A stretch of 64,000 nt of DNA from Eucalyptus grandis (taxonomy: Eukaryota; Streptophyta; Magnoliopsida; Myrtales; Myrtaceae), in the NCBI RefSeq assembly GCF_016545825.1, contig NC_052619.1:38345682-38409681 (forward strand). Direction: 5' to 3'. Below the pieces are notes generated by a model, which ran no database searches, was not told the DNA's origin, and worked only from the letters and a program-made list of their open reading frames with translations. Below, piece by piece: positions 42,401-52,799 of the stretch (position 1 is its first letter; the number at the start of each line of letters is the position of its first letter). The position numbers and the translations under genes are program-made.

Positions 42401-42801
42401 CCATCTGCTGCTGCGAAGATATGAAAGCCACCTGCAGCAACAAAGAAAGGTCAAGCAGGCAGGCAGCAGGCTCGGGAACGACCCAACGGCTCTTGACCGA
42501 GATGTTAAAGCCAGCCCAAAGCACTAGAGTTTCGCCAGAAAAGAAAGTACGAAAGAAGAGGGCATCTGCTTTTGAGAAGAAAAGCACTTCTCTGCTGGGA
42601 AGGGAAGGTAAGGCTGACAGCTCCACAGGTGAGGAAATGTCATCCAATCCTATGTCTAATGATGGTGAAGACGCGGTTGAGGTGGCCCCTCCGAAAGGAA
42701 GGCCTCAGAGGGTGAACCGAAAGCAGACAAGGGATGTGGTGAGTGACTCCGAAAGCGAGAAGCCGACGGATGATTCTGACTTTGATGAAGATGACGATTA
42801 G
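39488..42801 (+). pseudogene. TOP2: DNA topoisomerase II, C-terminal half
   Basis: Type II topoisomerase passes one DNA duplex through another. This copy lacks the N-terminal ATPase and TOPRIM exons. It opens at the exon for PGTYPDQKEKLIKYSDF (39488-39828), followed by FSMADLQRSVPSMVVGL and EHSPYRHGEQSLASTIIGMA. The next exon (about 39912-40047) has GGKDQASPRYL then a stop: the active-site Tyr of the RY motif is present but TAG follows one residue later. Further exons are about 40125-40484 (IPMVLVNGSEGIGTGWSS form, frameshift near 40425), 40573-40756 (in-frame stops), 40869-40918, 41036-41459, 41538-41717, 41809-41871, 41954-42060 and about 42206-42801. The acidic tail SDFDEDDD with PQRVNRKQ is typical of the plant protein. 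A frameshift near 42420 splits the last exon. Not functional. Confidence 0.88.
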
Positions 42802-44452
42802 TTGATGTTAATGTACCCTTTTCATGAATGACCAGTACTTCTTAAACTCGGAAAGATGCAAAGTCATTCATCAGCTTCTAGTTATTTGCGATCATCTCGT
42901 TCTTTCTCGGAGACGTGTCATGTGAATCCCGTAGTCGTCTTTGTGCCGAACGTCATGTGTTCGGGATGGGCGTTTCCTCTTGGCAAGCTACAAATGGGAT
43001 CTACTTAACGAAGTTCACAGGATGGTGCCTCAAGGATGAGATGTTTGGCTTAATTTAATGGATGGAATCAAATCCTAGTTTACCAATGACAAGGGATTCT
43101 GCTCTCAGCTTAATGCAAATCCATTCATGATCTGAGGATTGTATGTCTCGATAGGACATGCCACTCATAAATTCCATGGAATTGGAACTTGGTAATCGCT
43201 TCTTTCATATGAAAAGTTACCAATAGTGCCAATAAATTTATTAGTTGTCGCGAAATTTAGAGATTATTCTTCTGATCCATTTTTTTGGGTACATCGGAAG
43301 AGGCAAAGGGGAACGACTTACGGCTTTTAGATGGAGTTTTTTGTTGGAGGACGGGGATAACATTTTGTTCTTGTAGCTTATTTTTCTAATAGGAAATTTC
43401 TCCTTTTGAAGTGAAAACATAAAATCCAGGAACAACAGTAGAACGGAAGGACAAAAGTTTTGCCGGGAAACGTGAAAAGTGGGGAAAGTCGAGCAAGTGC
43501 GGGTCTTTTGTTGTAACCAAAAGTCATCAGCCTTTTTTTGAACTATAATACATGTGTTGATATGTATATACGAGTTGAAAAGGCACTGTAAGCGCAAAGC
43601 AAATGCAGTTTTTGTACGAGCCTCGCACTTTTTTTGCTCAATCATTATATGCAACTCTTTTTTTCTTTTCTTTTTTTGCCTAGAAAACCATAACAAATAA
43701 TACAACCAATATATGACTAGTGTCTAAGTGTTGATGTTCGTGTAAAATTGCGTGCACTCGCGCTCTTTGAGAGAGAGAGTTCCGAAAACTGAGTAAGACA
43801 TAAACCAGTTGAAAACTCATAAAAGCACCATGTATGTATTATCGAGATATGCTGTTGCAAAGTAGTTATTTGTGGCATGAACCATGATTGCTTGCACCTC
43901 AAAAGATGAATAATTATATCATATATGAACCAATAATAGGGGTTATGCCATAATAATCTTCTCAACCATGAATTTTTCAAGCAAATTCTTTTTAAGACAT
44001 AATTGGGCAATGATCTAGGGCAAAAGAATTTCTTCTTCCAGACAGTTCCTTTTGATACTTGCTAATGATATATGCAGCATTTTCCGGGTTATTACGACTA
44101 TCATCAAACACTAAATTAACATCCCACCAGCATCCACGGTCAAAACTTGCAGTTATTTTAATTTGATCCCTACTAACTACATGACGCCAGCAACATAATT
44201 AGATAGTTCAATCCGCTTCCACGATTCTTTAATATTAGCTCTAATGAAGTAACATTGAGATAAACAAATTTGAAAAGCATTCCATCGTAAACCAACGATC
44301 ATACATCACAGCAACAGATCTACATGCTCATAGATGTTAAAAATAAGTACGATAATCATGAAGAAGTCAATAAAGTATCCATGAATGCAAGAAGTAAAAA
44401 TTTATATCATGCGACATGTTGACATAGCTATTAAGAAAATCCTCGCATCACA
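42802..44452. other. Intergenic between TOP2 fragment and F-box gene; no gene seen
   Basis: The first few hundred bases may be TOP2 3' UTR. A minus-strand frame of 154 codons (43241-43705) is Lys/Phe-rich and without recognised domains; its composition suggests chance. 44000-44450 is AT-rich and probably the 3' flank of the F-box gene. Confidence 0.4.
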
Positions 44453-45561
44453 TTAAAGGCTCCAGATTCTTGATGGCTCACCATCAAGATAGGGAGAAAT
44501 AAGAGTTTCCAAATAGATTGCATATTCGATACCGAAAAAGCTGTCCGTTCCTATGGGATAATCTTTGTAAGTATTATCCTCTGGATTCAACAGAATCACC
44601 TGGTTCGCATTTATCAAAAAAACGATTTTTCCGCTCCTTGTGTACACGAGGGGGGTAGTATGCCTAGAGACAGGTAGGCAATCAACACTGAACCATTTTG
44701 TCCATGATCTTCCTCTCCCATACTCATCCGTTATCCATGCGTGGATGCGGTTATCATTGCAGCCGCTATATATGAACAGACTAGTCCCATGAATCCCGAG
44801 TCCCTGGGAAAGTCCATCCCCATCGACTTCAGGGGCCGAAAGCACCCGCTGGAATTTCTCTTCCGACAAATCAAGTGACATAATCCCAGTCTTGCCCCAC
44901 TCATAGACGCGCCAGTGTAAGGCCCCGTTCCAATAAACTCCGTTGCCATTAATATCGAGACCGCTTTCGTTGATTTCTTCGATTGGGAAATATATCCTTC
45001 TCCAAGAACCGGACTTAAGCGAAAATATTGCCGCCACCCAAAATTCATATGCATATTCGTGGATGCCCTCTACTATTATGTAGTCATCAGATCGAGGGTC
45101 ATATCCGAGTCCATAGAATGACTCATTGTGACGGTCAAGAAACTGACAATCTTCCTCGAGATTGGAAGAGGGCAACTCCCTATATTCCCTGGTGGTCGGG
45201 TTATAGATGAGAAAAATGCCAGAGACAAGAAAACAAACCAGGCCATCACAGGAACCCACGATCTGGCAATCGCTGCCAGATTTGATCGTTTTGATCTTAT
45301 GTGGTACCACCACGCGACCCTCACTGGCGTCGAGCGCTTCGTAGTCTATGGTCTCGTGGCCGCGGTAACCGCAGCCAATAAAAATTCTCTGGCTAGGAAT
45401 TAAATCCCCTGCCTTGAGCCTCTGCAGATGCGACTTGGCGAAGCCTGAGTCAGAGATTAGAGACCGCCACCGTTTGCAGACGGATTTGATCGCGCCAACG
45501 ACATGGCCGGAACCCTCAAGAGTATGTCCATGAGAATAGTTTCGGGTAAACTTTCAGCCAT
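44453..45561 (-). pseudogene. F-box protein with F-box-associated (FBA) domain, one frameshift
   Basis: F-box/FBA proteins are substrate adaptors of SCF ubiquitin ligases. The likely start is the ATG at 45561: MAESLPETILMDILLRVP is the first half of an F-box. The second half, IKSVCKRWRSLISDSGFAKSHL, is in another frame, so a small indel lies near 45505-45515. From there one frame runs to the stop at 44453, with the FBA landmarks GSCDGLVCF, IYNPTTREYRELP, GLGYDPRSDDY, a GSWRRI segment and NGALHWRV. Apart from the indel the gene is clean and a normal length (about 370 codons). Either it is a young pseudogene or the indel is an assembly error. Confidence 0.85.
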
Positions 45562-46317
45562 TAGCTTCGGCAAATAGCCGCAGCAGCCTGTTCATCGGCA
45601 AGGTTTTGAGTAACAAGTGTTCAGTAAAAGCCACACAACAACAACAATAATTCAAGAGTCAAAAGAGGCGTTTTTACTCGGGAGGATCTCGGTTGAGGTC
45701 GATTGGATCGGCTATTGGCCGTAGGCGTGGCTTTCTCGAGAGCTCACGGCGGAGCCGGGCGGAGGCAAGGGGGCTCGCTGGCGTACGCGGCGGTCGAGCG
45801 GTTGAGTCCGGCAGCTGGGCGGAGAAGGCAAGGCGGAGGGAAGCGAGAGAGAGCGAGCGGGCGTGTGGGCTTGCGTTCCCCGAACCCTAGAAATTGGTAC
45901 CTGTGAATTGGTTTTATATGTGCTGTCTTACCGACCAAAAAAAATTAAAAACACATCATGCCGTCTCGCCCTGTGAATTTCACATAATATCCTTGGCAGA
46001 ACAATAATTCCAACCTCAGTCAATTTTCATTAAAATTTACTATTAAATTATTGAGTTGAGTGACGCGTGAAAATTAATGGATGTACTGTGTATATTGGCT
46101 TTTGATTTTTGGTGATATTAGTTCAAATTAACGGAGAGTGAATTTGTGATGAATATATTAATTTGAGATTTTTATTTTTTGATGATTAAAAATTAATTTG
46201 AGATAAATTTATTATAGATATACTAATCTGAGATATTTATATAAAAATATTAATTTAAAATAAATTTATCGTAAACGTACGGTTCGGGAATTTTTTTTTT
46301 TTTGGTGATATTAACCG
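45562..46317. other. F-box upstream flank, then AT-rich repeat-like DNA
   Basis: 45690-45890 is GC-rich with open frames on both strands but no recognised protein. From about 46080 to 46310 the sequence repeats words such as AATTAATTTGAGATAAATTTAT. Similar wording (AAAATAAATTTATCATGAAT) occurs at 50270-50460, so this is probably a dispersed element. Confidence 0.4.
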
Positions 46318-46328
46318 TATAATTTTGG

Positions 46329-46517
46329 ACCACCCCATGTGGTGGCGACGTTGGTTCGGGCTTTGTCCTCCTTGCGACGGAGACAAGTTCGAACTCCAAT
46401 ATTGTCATTTGTGGACTTACCCGTAGCGTTAGGGTGGTGGTTTCTTTGGCGTCACCCTCAAGTTTTACTTGACGGCTGTCAGCTATACTTGTTCCTTGGG
46501 TCACTTAAAAAAAAACC
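46329..46517 (+). mobile_element. SINE with perfect 11 bp target-site duplication
   Basis: The 189 bp body is flanked by TATAATTTTGG on both sides (46318-46328 and 46518-46528). Near its 5' end are tRNA-type Pol III promoter boxes: an A-box-like TGGCGACGTTGG at about 46341 and a B-box AGTTCGAACTCC at about 46387. The spacing between them is about 35 bp, as in tRNA-derived SINEs. The 3' end is an A-run (nine A) before the right duplication. No coding capacity. The identical duplication suggests a fairly young insertion. The SINE family is not identified. Confidence 0.9.
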
Positions 46518-46559
46518 TATAATTTTGGGTTTTTATTTTGTTTTTACTTCACTTTATAA

Positions 46560-46860
46560 AACGGAAACTCGGGCGCGCAAAGCGCCGCCTAATCCGAACC
46601 CGATAAATACCCGCAAGACCTCCGATGAACCCTCCCAGCCCCGCGCCCGCTCTCTCTCCGCCGTTTCTCCGACGCCCTCTCCCCCTCCCACATGTACGGG
46701 CAGCCGCCGCGCTTCCGCCCCTCCGGCGGCGGCCGCGGGCAGCCTCCGCCGCCGCAGCAGCCAACTGCGATGCCGAACCCTCACGGGATTGACGCCGACG
46801 TAGATTGGTGTCATTCTTCATGACTCTCACGGGATTGCCCAGGTGAGAGCGTCACGGGGA
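46560..46860 (+). other. GC-rich orphan first-exon-like segment
   Basis: GATAAATACC at about 46601 could be a TATA box. An ATG at 46692 starts MYGQPPRFRPSGGGRGQ, a Pro/Gly-rich run of the kind found at the N-terminus of RNA-binding or helicase proteins, which ends at a stop near 46822. The word CTCACGGGATTG occurs twice (46782, 46827), suggesting a small internal duplication. A donor CAGGTGAGAG is at about 46839. No downstream exon is recognised. It may be a captured 5' exon or a relic. Confidence 0.35.
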
Positions 46861-47396
46861 GCAAGATTTTGCGTATCCTCAAGGCTACGGTATGTTTTAC
46901 TTCCCATGTTCATTGTATTTGTGAAGTGAATTTGCCTGTTAATATATATGAAATGGATTTCGGATCGACAGAAGTAACTCTCTACATGCTATGTGGTACT
47001 TAAGTTGTAAGCCTGATGACTTTGGCGGCTGAAACCAGTTAGAGCACAGCTTTAAGAGGAGATAAATTAGTTTTTGGAGCTTGCTATGTTCTTGGGGTCC
47101 CAAAATCATCCTCAAAACTATGTTGCGCACTTTCTGTTGTTCATCAAAAGTTGATTTTCAAGGCTTGATTTATTGGAATTGTCTTACTTCATGTCGAGCT
47201 TTGCGCATTTTTCTGTTGTTCATGTATCCCTTTCTTTTGTTCTAAAATGATTGGCATAATAGTGACTAGTGAGGTGAAGCTTGCTTCAATGGCATCGTTG
47301 ATGGCAATTATGTTGTTGTGACATTTATTGGACTATCTCGATTTTGAGGTGCTGCTATGACATATTAATTTTCTTTCTAGTTTTCCATTCCAGTAT

Positions 47397-47444
<48 letters not shown>

Positions 47445-48289
47445 AGTCCTTCCCCTAGTTTCCTTTTCCCCTTGGCTGAACTGATCCTAGTAAATTGCTG
47501 AACAGAATCATTATTCTCACATTCAAAGTCTTTCCCTCAGGAGATAAATTATGTTCCATGGTGGTAAGCACAATATCAAGTTCTGTTCTGTGTCTTTAAT
47601 TATCCTCTAATTTGTCACATCTAGTGCCTCTGACGGAAACAAGGGGAATTAGTCTTTAGAAGTTTTTGACCTACATATAGGCAGGGGAGTCAAAAAGACA
47701 ACTCACTTTCTAGACCATTTGACTCTTTTTTTCCTTGCTAGACCATTCGACTGGGACTTGGTTTTTTACTGTATGGGTTTTCAAATTGCTACTGTCTGTC
47801 AAATAGTGAATCCTTAGTTGCATTGATTTATACTGGTGTCTTTAGATTTGATTGTTCTCACCCTTTGCTTATACTTTATTCATTAAGGGTCAATTCGGTA
47901 ATGCAGCGCACACTGCATATGCCTGACTTTTGGGCCATGTTCTCGGTTCTCACTACCTTAATTGATTATGATGTGCTGGTATTGTGCAAATTTCCCCTCC
48001 ATGCAGAAAAGTTGATGTGATGTTTTACATAGATGAACAAAAATCTTGTTAGTAGTATGCTGTATGTTGGTCTCGTTCTTTGATTATAATCCCCTCCACC
48101 TTTGTCATGACCTCCATTCTTTTTGTTGGTCAATCTATGTGCATCATGTATGAAACATCGTTATCTTTTTCGATTTATATAGATGTATCCTTTTCTTTCA
48201 TTGCAAAAACCTGGAGAGAAGTAGCTACTAAAACTCACTAAGAAGGCGGATGTGTCTGAAGTCATCATGGATAATAAATGTGTTGACAG
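46861..48289. other. Intergenic with a (CT)n microsatellite; no gene seen
   Basis: The CT run at 47398-47442 holds about 22 dinucleotides. The rest contains only short open frames without family features. T-rich composition would fit introns following the orphan exon upstream. Confidence 0.4.
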
Positions 48290-48531
48290 TGGGTGAGAGT
48301 ACATCGATATGTAAATTATTCCCTTATCAGTAAGAGGGGAAACTCTACTCAAGCATTTGGTGTTGAATTTCCGAAATTGTTGTCCAACAATCTTTCTTTG
48401 ACATTAAAGACTTCGACGTTTATCTTGATGGGTCATAGCATATCGACACTTGTTCTTATGCAATTGATAATAAAATCCTTTTTCATTTTTATTGTTGCAT
48501 TTATTTTCGTTTTGCTTAATAAAAATGAAAC

Positions 48532-48575
<44 letters not shown>
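48290..48575 (+). mobile_element. Possible retroposed 3' end: AATAAA signal and 43 nt poly(A)
   Basis: A run of 43 A (48533-48575) follows AATAAAAATGAAACC, a canonical poly(A) signal 12-15 bases upstream. That arrangement suggests a reverse-transcribed RNA end (processed copy or LINE). The upstream 240 bases do not encode a recognisable protein, and no target duplication was identified. Confidence 0.35.
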
Positions 48576-48579
<4 letters not shown>

Positions 48580-48798
48580 TTAGATATTGGAACCAACCCT
48601 AGAACATATACCAGGATAGGTTCTAGGTTCCAAGTTCCGACAGGTACTTTCTAGGTTCCAAAAAATGAGAAACTTGTACTTGAGGGTAGATTTCAAGTTC
48701 CAAGCGGAACCTGTAAGGAACCTGGAACGACTCACCCCTACTTAGGACATGTCACTTGGTGTTTCTTCTGCTTTTATTTTGGCTTCACTTTTCTCAAG
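48576..48798. repeat. GGTTCCAAG-rich repeat stretch
   Basis: Words such as GGTTCTAGGTTCCAAGTTCC, AGGTTCCAAAA and GGAACCTGGAACG recur in both orientations over about 160 bases. They look like the subterminal repeats of a hAT-type MITE, but the ends are not clear. Confidence 0.35.
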
Positions 48799-49425
48799 CT
48801 AAGCACTGACTAATGTAGGTACAAACTGTACTGTATGTTCTTCAGGCTGTTCAGAGATCTGAGTGCCCTTTTCACTAGTTGTCTCTGGTTCAATACAAAC
48901 GTCTTCTTTGGTAAAGGATTTTTGTGGGGATGGTTGAGTTGCTGGCTGAGAGGGTTCACCAATTGGCGGTCCATGAGATCCTATGATTTGTTTGAGTGCC
49001 AGTTCTGATTCAAGAATTTTGAGTAATGCTGGTCCATGAGTTTCTGTAATTTGTGCAAATAGACCCTTGAGGACCACTTCTTTTTCTAGTGGGATTTGTG
49101 CTAAGGGAGATGAAGCAGTAAGTCGTAGAGGTGAAACAGGAGATACAACTGCTATCTTCTTTCCAAGATGTAATCGAGATTTAGGCATTTTTTCTACAGC
49201 AGTTATTCCTTCCATAGAAGATGATAATTCTGTACTTGCCATCCTTGATCCTCCGGCTTGTTGAGATTGAGAAATACTCTGGCTTTGGGTTGCTTTAGTA
49301 GATCCTTTGGGTTGGTCAGTGAGATCAATGTGCGATTATCCTTCTTTGAATGTTCTGGCCATTACTGTCGTGGTGCGAGAGGATTTCTCGGTTGGTTTCT
49401 GAGTGGGATAAGATTTGGGAGCCAT
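48799..49425 (-). pseudogene. Retroelement accessory ORF (Sirevirus envelope-like position), one stop
   Basis: From the ATG at 49425 (MAPKSYPTQ) one frame runs about 208 codons to 48799, broken only by a stop at 49336. It is rich in Ser, Thr, Gln, Pro and Glu, with a helical Leu/Glu segment (ALLKILESELALKQI) near the middle. No enzyme motif is seen. It lies on the same strand and downstream of a copia RNase H remnant (49840-50235), where Sireviruses carry an extra 'envelope-like' frame of unknown function. The assignment rests on position and composition only. It could instead be a gag from another element. Confidence 0.45.
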
Positions 49426-49839
49426 TTGGATTTGAGAGAATAAGGAGTGATGAGTGTAAGAGGGGATGAGGAATAAAGAATATGTAGCTTGTAACAAAGA
49501 GCAGTTTACGAGAAAATATGTGTGCATTACCTTCGTATAAATAGGAGTAGTTGAGCCACGTTTGAGAGAGCTATTCGTCACATAGTAAAGGTAACTTTCT
49601 TGTTCAAATCCATCAGATATTCAAAATTATCAATCAAGAATAATCAAAGAGAGATAATTATTCTGGTCGTGCCAAAACGATAGCAATAAAAATCGTGAGT
49701 GAGGTGATAATATGTCAGAATGGCTATTGAGAAGAGAGAGAAGACACTGTAATGGTAACTTTTTCAAATTTGTAAACTGCGTACCTAATATTTGCTGCAA
49801 TCTTAGTCTTTGGCATAATAAGAGACTAGATTAAACATT

Positions 49840-50235
49840 ACTAGGGAGATGCTATTCGAGTGCATTGTAATTGCCTAGTTCGCCTCTACTATACTTGAAA
49901 GCTTGTTTGTGCAGTGGCTTGGTGAAAAGTGTTCGCCATTTGATACTTTGACTCAATTAACTATAAGCAAACATCTCCATTACTGACAAAATCTCTTACG
50001 AAATGGCATCTTACCTCAATGTGTTTGGTCCTTGAGTGCAAAATTGGGTTCTTCGTTAAGTTTATGGCACTTGTGTTGTCACAGAGAATCAAAATGTTTC
50101 TATTTTCTTTTCCAAAATTGCTTAGTTGTTGTTTCATCTAAATGAGTTAAGCAATAGCACCTTCTGAGTGCGATGGACTCAACTCTAGTGGTTGAAAGAG
50201 CAATTAGGCTTTGCTTCTTTAAAAATCAAGAGATT
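49840..50235 (-). pseudogene. Copia RNase H / polyprotein end
   Basis: Read on the minus strand in several frames: KKQSLIALSTT near 50230, a CDNTSAINLTKNPILHSR segment near 50070-50020, TKHIEVRCHFVRDFV after it, then ESKYQMANTF and a tail. These are the standard RNase H end landmarks of copia polyproteins, and CDNTSAI..KNPI.HSRTKHI is common in Sirevirus-like elements. Frameshifts and stops break it. Reverse transcriptase would be expected above 50235 but is not seen, so the element is truncated. Confidence 0.7.
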
Positions 50236-50559
50236 AGCATAATTCCCAATAATTGACATGTATCGATGTACTCTTTCTATCGAATGATATTAATTCAATT
50301 TAATGGAAAACTAAATAACGAGAGGACAAATGTGTCATAAATATATCAGTTTATGATTTATCTGGTCAAAAAATTAATATAAAATAAATTTATCATGAAT
50401 ATTTCAATTTCAAACTTTTCATGATATTAATCACTTTATCTATTTTTATGAATTTATCTAGTTGGAAAGACATGGGCAAATTTTTCTTTTCCTTTCGTTG
50501 CTGCAGTCGAAAAAACGTGGGCAGAGGTTAAATCGGCGTGAAATCATAGGGTAACGGTC
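50236..50559. other. AT-rich dispersed repeat
   Basis: It shares wording with 46080-46310 (AATTTATCATGAATAT, GATATTAATCA). No gene is seen. Confidence 0.4.
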
Positions 50560-51100
50560 AGAAGGAGGAGAGACGACATAAAAGCCGCATCCGCATCACC
50601 AAAGGTCCCTCCTTTATTTTTATCCTTCTCTTCTTCTCTCTCTCTCTCTCTCTCTCTCTCGGAGAGGAGTGGAAAGAATCGGGAACAACCTTCACAAAGA
50701 ATATCCATGCCCCAGCCGCAGGAGGAGGAGCACCCTCTCCCCTCTCCCCTCTCCCCCTTCTTCTACTCGTCTTCTCCGCGCGCGTCGATGATGGGCTCCC
50801 GTAAAAACCTCTCCTTTCCCTCCTGCCTTCCCCTGACCTGCCCACATGAACGTGCGTAGGAAGCTCTCCCAGCTCCTTCTCCAGCGACGATCTTCCAAGA
50901 TTCACCTCCCGCGAAGAAGCCCCTCCTCCCCCTCCCCTTCCGCCTTCCTTGAACAAGAACGCCCTCCCGATCGTCCCCTTCCCCCTCCCGGACACGGGTA
51001 GATTCCCAGATTCCCCACGTCGGCAGATTCAAGAACCCGCCGCAGAGATTCAGCCGCGAATCCTCAGGTGGGCTCTGCTTCGATTCTTCAGATAGCACCC
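50560..51100 (+). promoter_or_regulatory. GC/CT-rich promoter or 5' UTR-like block
   Basis: A CT microsatellite (50636-50660) is followed by a cytosine-rich, low-adenine block with Arg/Pro/Ser-rich open frames, ending near a donor-like CTCAGGTGGGC at about 51066. This is how 5' UTRs and first exons of plant genes look. No coding sequence from it is recognised, and long minus-strand frames across it are composition effects. Confidence 0.3.
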
Positions 51101-51989
51101 TCTTTTTGAATTTGCCTTATAGAGTTTTAGTGTTTGATGTGTAAATAACTAAAGGTATTACTTGGGATTTTACTAGATAGCGGAATACAAGAATAGGCCT
51201 TTGCTCCAGCTCAATGTTCCTGACCCAGTGAGAAAAACTGCTGGTGCTGGAGTTAGGGTGTAATGCATATACAGATCTGTACCATTGAGAGTTTCATAGC
51301 AAAACAAGCTCATAAATGAGAATTTTCAAATTGAAGAATGTCCTAGTTGCCAATTCTCCATACAAGCATACTTGCTCTGCAGTGAAATGCTGGCTCTTCT
51401 CACAATTACCAGAGGCATCTGGAAATACAAGAGATTGATCGAGATTGAATATCGATAAACTGGATCAAGAAAAACGAATTAGGAACAAAATTCATTCATT
51501 CAAAGAATGAATCACCGCTGCATGAATTATCAATTTAAGCTATCTAGGGACCAAATTGAACCAATTGAATAAAGACACAATCTGTGTGAAAAACTATGTG
51601 AGAAGACAGGAAACAATTTAATTTTTTGGCTTGATGTCTAGGGACAAAATTGACAATGGAGACATTTCATGTCTGAAAAAATATGCGAGAAGACTGGAAA
51701 CAACTCAATTTTTTGGCTGGATGTCTTCCCTATAAATGCTCAAACATATCCCAAACAGAGAAATCTAATCTCTTCCTCACACGATAGAATAAACAATGAG
51801 TTCAGTAGAGTCGATTCTGAGCCAGTGGTCCGGATGAGGGCCATCGCCTATGCCGCTGCTCGAGGAGTAAAGGTGGTGGTGGTGGTGGTGGTGGTGGTGG
51901 TGGTGATTGGAGGGAGGATGGTAAAACAAACGTGCGGTTTGTGGGCAGTGAGAGTGAAACCTTGCAGCCATCCTCACCCCTAGATCCAG
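51101..51989. other. Intergenic with a (GTG)n microsatellite
   Basis: The run at 51872-51905 is about eleven GTG units and produces poly-Val and poly-His/Pro frames that are not genes. Two diverged copies of a GAAGACAGGAAACAATTTAA...TTTTTGGCTTGATGTC unit lie at about 51600-51645 and 51690-51728. Confidence 0.45.
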
Positions 51990-52340
51990 CAATTCCACGT
52001 ACTTCCCATGCAGTTACCATAAAGGAAGAGATGCAATTTGTAATCAGGGCTTTTAAGACGTCAAACCTTTGAGGAGTTGCAGTATCAGCAAGCATCTGGA
52101 GACTGGGAAATAATTGCACAACTTAAACAAGAGAGAAATGGACTACAAGAGTGACGAGCTGTTTAGTGATGCAAGAGCAGAGGATCTTAAGTCAAAAACA
52201 CTAACCCTTTCCAGTACATCAAAAGCTTTCTTCCTTAGCACAGCATTCGATGTGTACATGATGATGTTGTCAATCCCGAGATTTTGCACTTTAATGATAA
52301 GAAGAATATACAAAATGAAATGGCATAAAATCAACATCTT
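51990..52340 (-). pseudogene. Gene fragment, possibly ALF4 (aberrant root formation 4)-like
   Basis: Minus-strand pieces read SNAVLRKKAFDVLERV (about 52250-52195) and, after a frame change, SLQMLADTATPQRFDVLKALITN (about 52100-52035), ending at a donor-like ATGGTAACTG. They resemble helical-repeat segments of plant ALF4/glomulin-type proteins as I recall them. The match is short and in two frames. It may belong to another ARM/HEAT protein. Confidence 0.3.
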
Positions 52341-52799
52341 TCACTATAATACCTGCAAGGCAGCAAAATGGCTAGGAACAAATGATGAGAAATCTAGGGT
52401 TTCACTCTCACTCTCCTGTGAGATATCTCCTTCTGTGGTGCAAAGCAAGAAGTCAATGGCATGTTTCTTTAATCTCCAAGGTACAGTAGCTGAACAGAAC
52501 ATGCCTTAGCATGCCAATTGCTTGCCACCTTCTGGTTTGACTACCCCGAATTTCATTCTTTACAGCGGTTAAATCCTCCTCAGCATTATGAGCAACAGTT
52601 GGTTTGACTACCAACAGTTATGGTGCTGATGATCATGTCAATAGTAGACCCTGTTATCAAGCCAATGTAAGATAAATGGCAACATCTCAAGAAGTGTGAA
52701 AGTTCAATCACTGGATACATGACCTGATCCAATGTTATGAACGTCAAGATGGTGGATTAGTTCAAAAAGCACGCCAAATGGACCTAAGATTGATCAGAC

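Noticed and set aside
43241..43705. 154-codon minus-strand frame
   Set aside because: Lys/Phe/Ser-rich composition, no motif, no splice or start context.
46329..46517. tRNA gene
   Set aside because: A and B boxes are present, but the sequence does not fold as a clover leaf by eye and has a long 3' body with A-tail and target duplication, so SINE.
51669..51998. Frames with runs of Val, His or Pro
   Set aside because: They come from the (GTG)n microsatellite.
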